In this document: piece by piece, positions 63,337 through 64,000 of the stretch | Numbering within the stretch: the first letter of the stretch is position 1 | Layout: every line of letters starts with the position of its first letter | DNA from: Candidatus Moanabacter tarae | GTDB lineage: Bacteria > Verrucomicrobiota > Verrucomicrobiia > Opitutales > UBA2987 | Assembly: GCA_003226295.1 (NCBI GenBank) | Contig: CP029803.1 | Span: 1,731,477-1,795,476, forward strand | Direction: 5' to 3' | Length of the DNA stretch: 64,000 nt | The notes under the pieces: generated by a model | Told to the model about the DNA's origin: nothing | Databases searched by the model: none | Seen by the model: only the letters and a program-made list of their open reading frames with translations | Position numbers and translations under genes: made by a program

Positions 63337-63626
63337 GACCTAAGAGTTTAATGGACCTGCCATTAGCCCGTTTATGAGGCACCAATCTAGGCTCAACAAA
63401 CTCCTAGCCTCCAATTGTGGAAGGTTAGTCTTTGTTAAGGTAATTCCTCCTCTACCAACTGGAAAGTGATAGAGAAATGTTGGTACAGGAAACAGTTTCA
63501 AAGTGATGAGGATTCCTAGTAACAAACTTAGTCAAAATCTGAATCCAATACTGTTTCTTGGACTTTTAAAAATTTCCCTTTTTATGAAGCAATTTCAAAC
63601 CAAAGACAAAAAATTCTTAGGGAAGC

Positions 63627-64000
63627 TCACACTATTGTAACCAGGGCTTCACTTATAGGTCCTTGTAAAATTCCGTCGATGTAAACCTCTGCAGTTATGA
63701 GCCTACGCTGAGAGTCGGAATCATTAGGGGCCTCTCCCTTAAGACTCAACTTACCGTCCTCGCCGGGCTCCAACTCGATCGATTCGAGGGATTCAGAGAC
63801 CTTCCATCCGGGAGGGGGAATTAGACGAGCAGAAAACCTTGCCGTACGCTCAACATTATTGCGCAAAAGAACAGTAAATTCAATCGACCCTCCAGCCTCA
63901 ACGGTGGAAATATAAGGAAGAAGACGGACCCAAAAGAGGTCAACAAAATGATCGGTAGGTTTATCCACCAGGTTCCGAATTACCCTCTCTTTGCGATCTA
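63627..64000 (-). CDS. C-terminal part of a larger protein ending in an Ig-like beta-sandwich (5' end outside window)
   Basis: The frame is open to the window edge (DRKERVIRNL continues upstream of the first possible start codon), so this is the 3' end of a longer gene. The last 90 or so residues have the repeating strands of an Ig-like or NPCBM/alpha-galactosidase-associated-type domain: GSIEFTVLLRNNVERTARF, PPGWKVSES, then RRLITAEVYIDG. DLFWVRLLPY at the start may link to a catalytic domain that lies outside the window. Function cannot be stated. Confidence 0.7.
   Translation of the reverse strand, partial: DRKERVIRNLVDKPTDHFVDLFWVRLLPYISTVEAGGSIEFTVLLRNNVERTARFSARLIPPPGWKVSESLESIELEPGEDGKLSLKGEAPNDSDSQRRLITAEVYIDGILQGPISEALVTIV

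Noticed and set aside
1-64000. CRISPR arrays, insertion sequences, prophage genes, integrase or attachment sites
   Set aside because: No regularly spaced repeats, transposase or phage-type proteins are visible, so there is no direct sign of a mobile element despite the accessory character.

Overview
The window looks like bacterial chromosome from an uncultivated, probably aquatic or host-associated heterotroph. G+C is moderate (estimated slightly under one half). Genes are densely packed on both strands, many with weak or absent Shine-Dalgarno sites. There is a twin-arginine exported PhoX-type protein and a sugar-type ABC importer. The family content (PhyH dioxygenases, enolase-superfamily enzymes, xylose-isomerase-like TIM barrels) resembles Poribacteria, Latescibacterota or related sponge/marine lineages. 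No rRNA, ribosomal protein or other phylogenetic marker is present, so that placement is low-confidence.

Almost every gene encodes a small-molecule metabolic enzyme and no housekeeping operon is visible, so this reads as a catabolic accessory region. I count seven phytanoyl-CoA-dioxygenase-like (PhyH) genes, one interrupted by an in-frame amber codon; six mandelate racemase/muconate-lactonizing-type enzymes plus a convincing 3-methylaspartate ammonia-lyase; five sugar-phosphate-isomerase-type TIM barrels; three SDRs; and two each of D-2-hydroxyacid dehydrogenases, HpcH/HpaI aldolases, RraA-like proteins, Ldh_2 oxidoreductases, medium-chain dehydrogenases and cupins.

Layout: 1-7.4 kb holds the end of a D-threonine-aldolase-like gene, a Zn-less MDR, two hydroxyacid dehydrogenases, an aldolase, a PhyH and an RraA-like gene. 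7.8-13.2 kb is a PhyH-enolase-enolase run followed by two almost identical tandem SDR genes. 13.3-21.1 kb has a GNAT, a further enolase-superfamily gene with a cupin, a TIM-barrel isomerase, an unrecognised protein, a second aldolase and a sarcosine-oxidase-like flavoprotein. 21.3-25.6 kb (minus) is M24 peptidase, DapA-like lyase, broken PhyH and TIM barrel. 25.8-31.7 kb has an LLM flavoprotein, RraA, methylaspartate ammonia-lyase, PhyH and cupin. 31.9-36.7 kb (minus) repeats the PhyH plus two enolase-superfamily combination, with an M19-like dipeptidase inserted. 36.8-45.4 kb has a third-ligand-deviant enolase homologue, two aminotransferases, PhoX, PhyH, SDR and Ldh_2. 45.6-48.9 kb is a binding-protein-dependent ABC importer without its ATPase. 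49.3-64 kb has PhyH, aldo/keto reductase, a beta-propeller glycosidase-like protein, paired TIM barrels, an HD protein, Ldh_2, Zn-MDR, a degenerate MBL protein, a sialidase-like protein, an EVE-domain protein, a HAD phosphatase and the 3' end of a further gene.

Together these fit import and oxidative or dehydrative breakdown of acid sugars, hydroxy acids and amino-acid derivatives: enolase-superfamily dehydration or epimerisation of carboxylates, aldol cleavage by HpcH/HpaI or DapA-like enzymes, and redox steps by SDR, MDR, Ldh_2 and hydroxyacid dehydrogenases. Actual substrates cannot be read from sequence. The most notable signals are a recurring module of a PhyH subtype with two enolase-superfamily enzymes carrying a KDH rather than KxK motif; an 811-bp perfectly identical tandem gene repeat with a diverged tail; and an amber codon inside the iron-binding motif of one PhyH gene.
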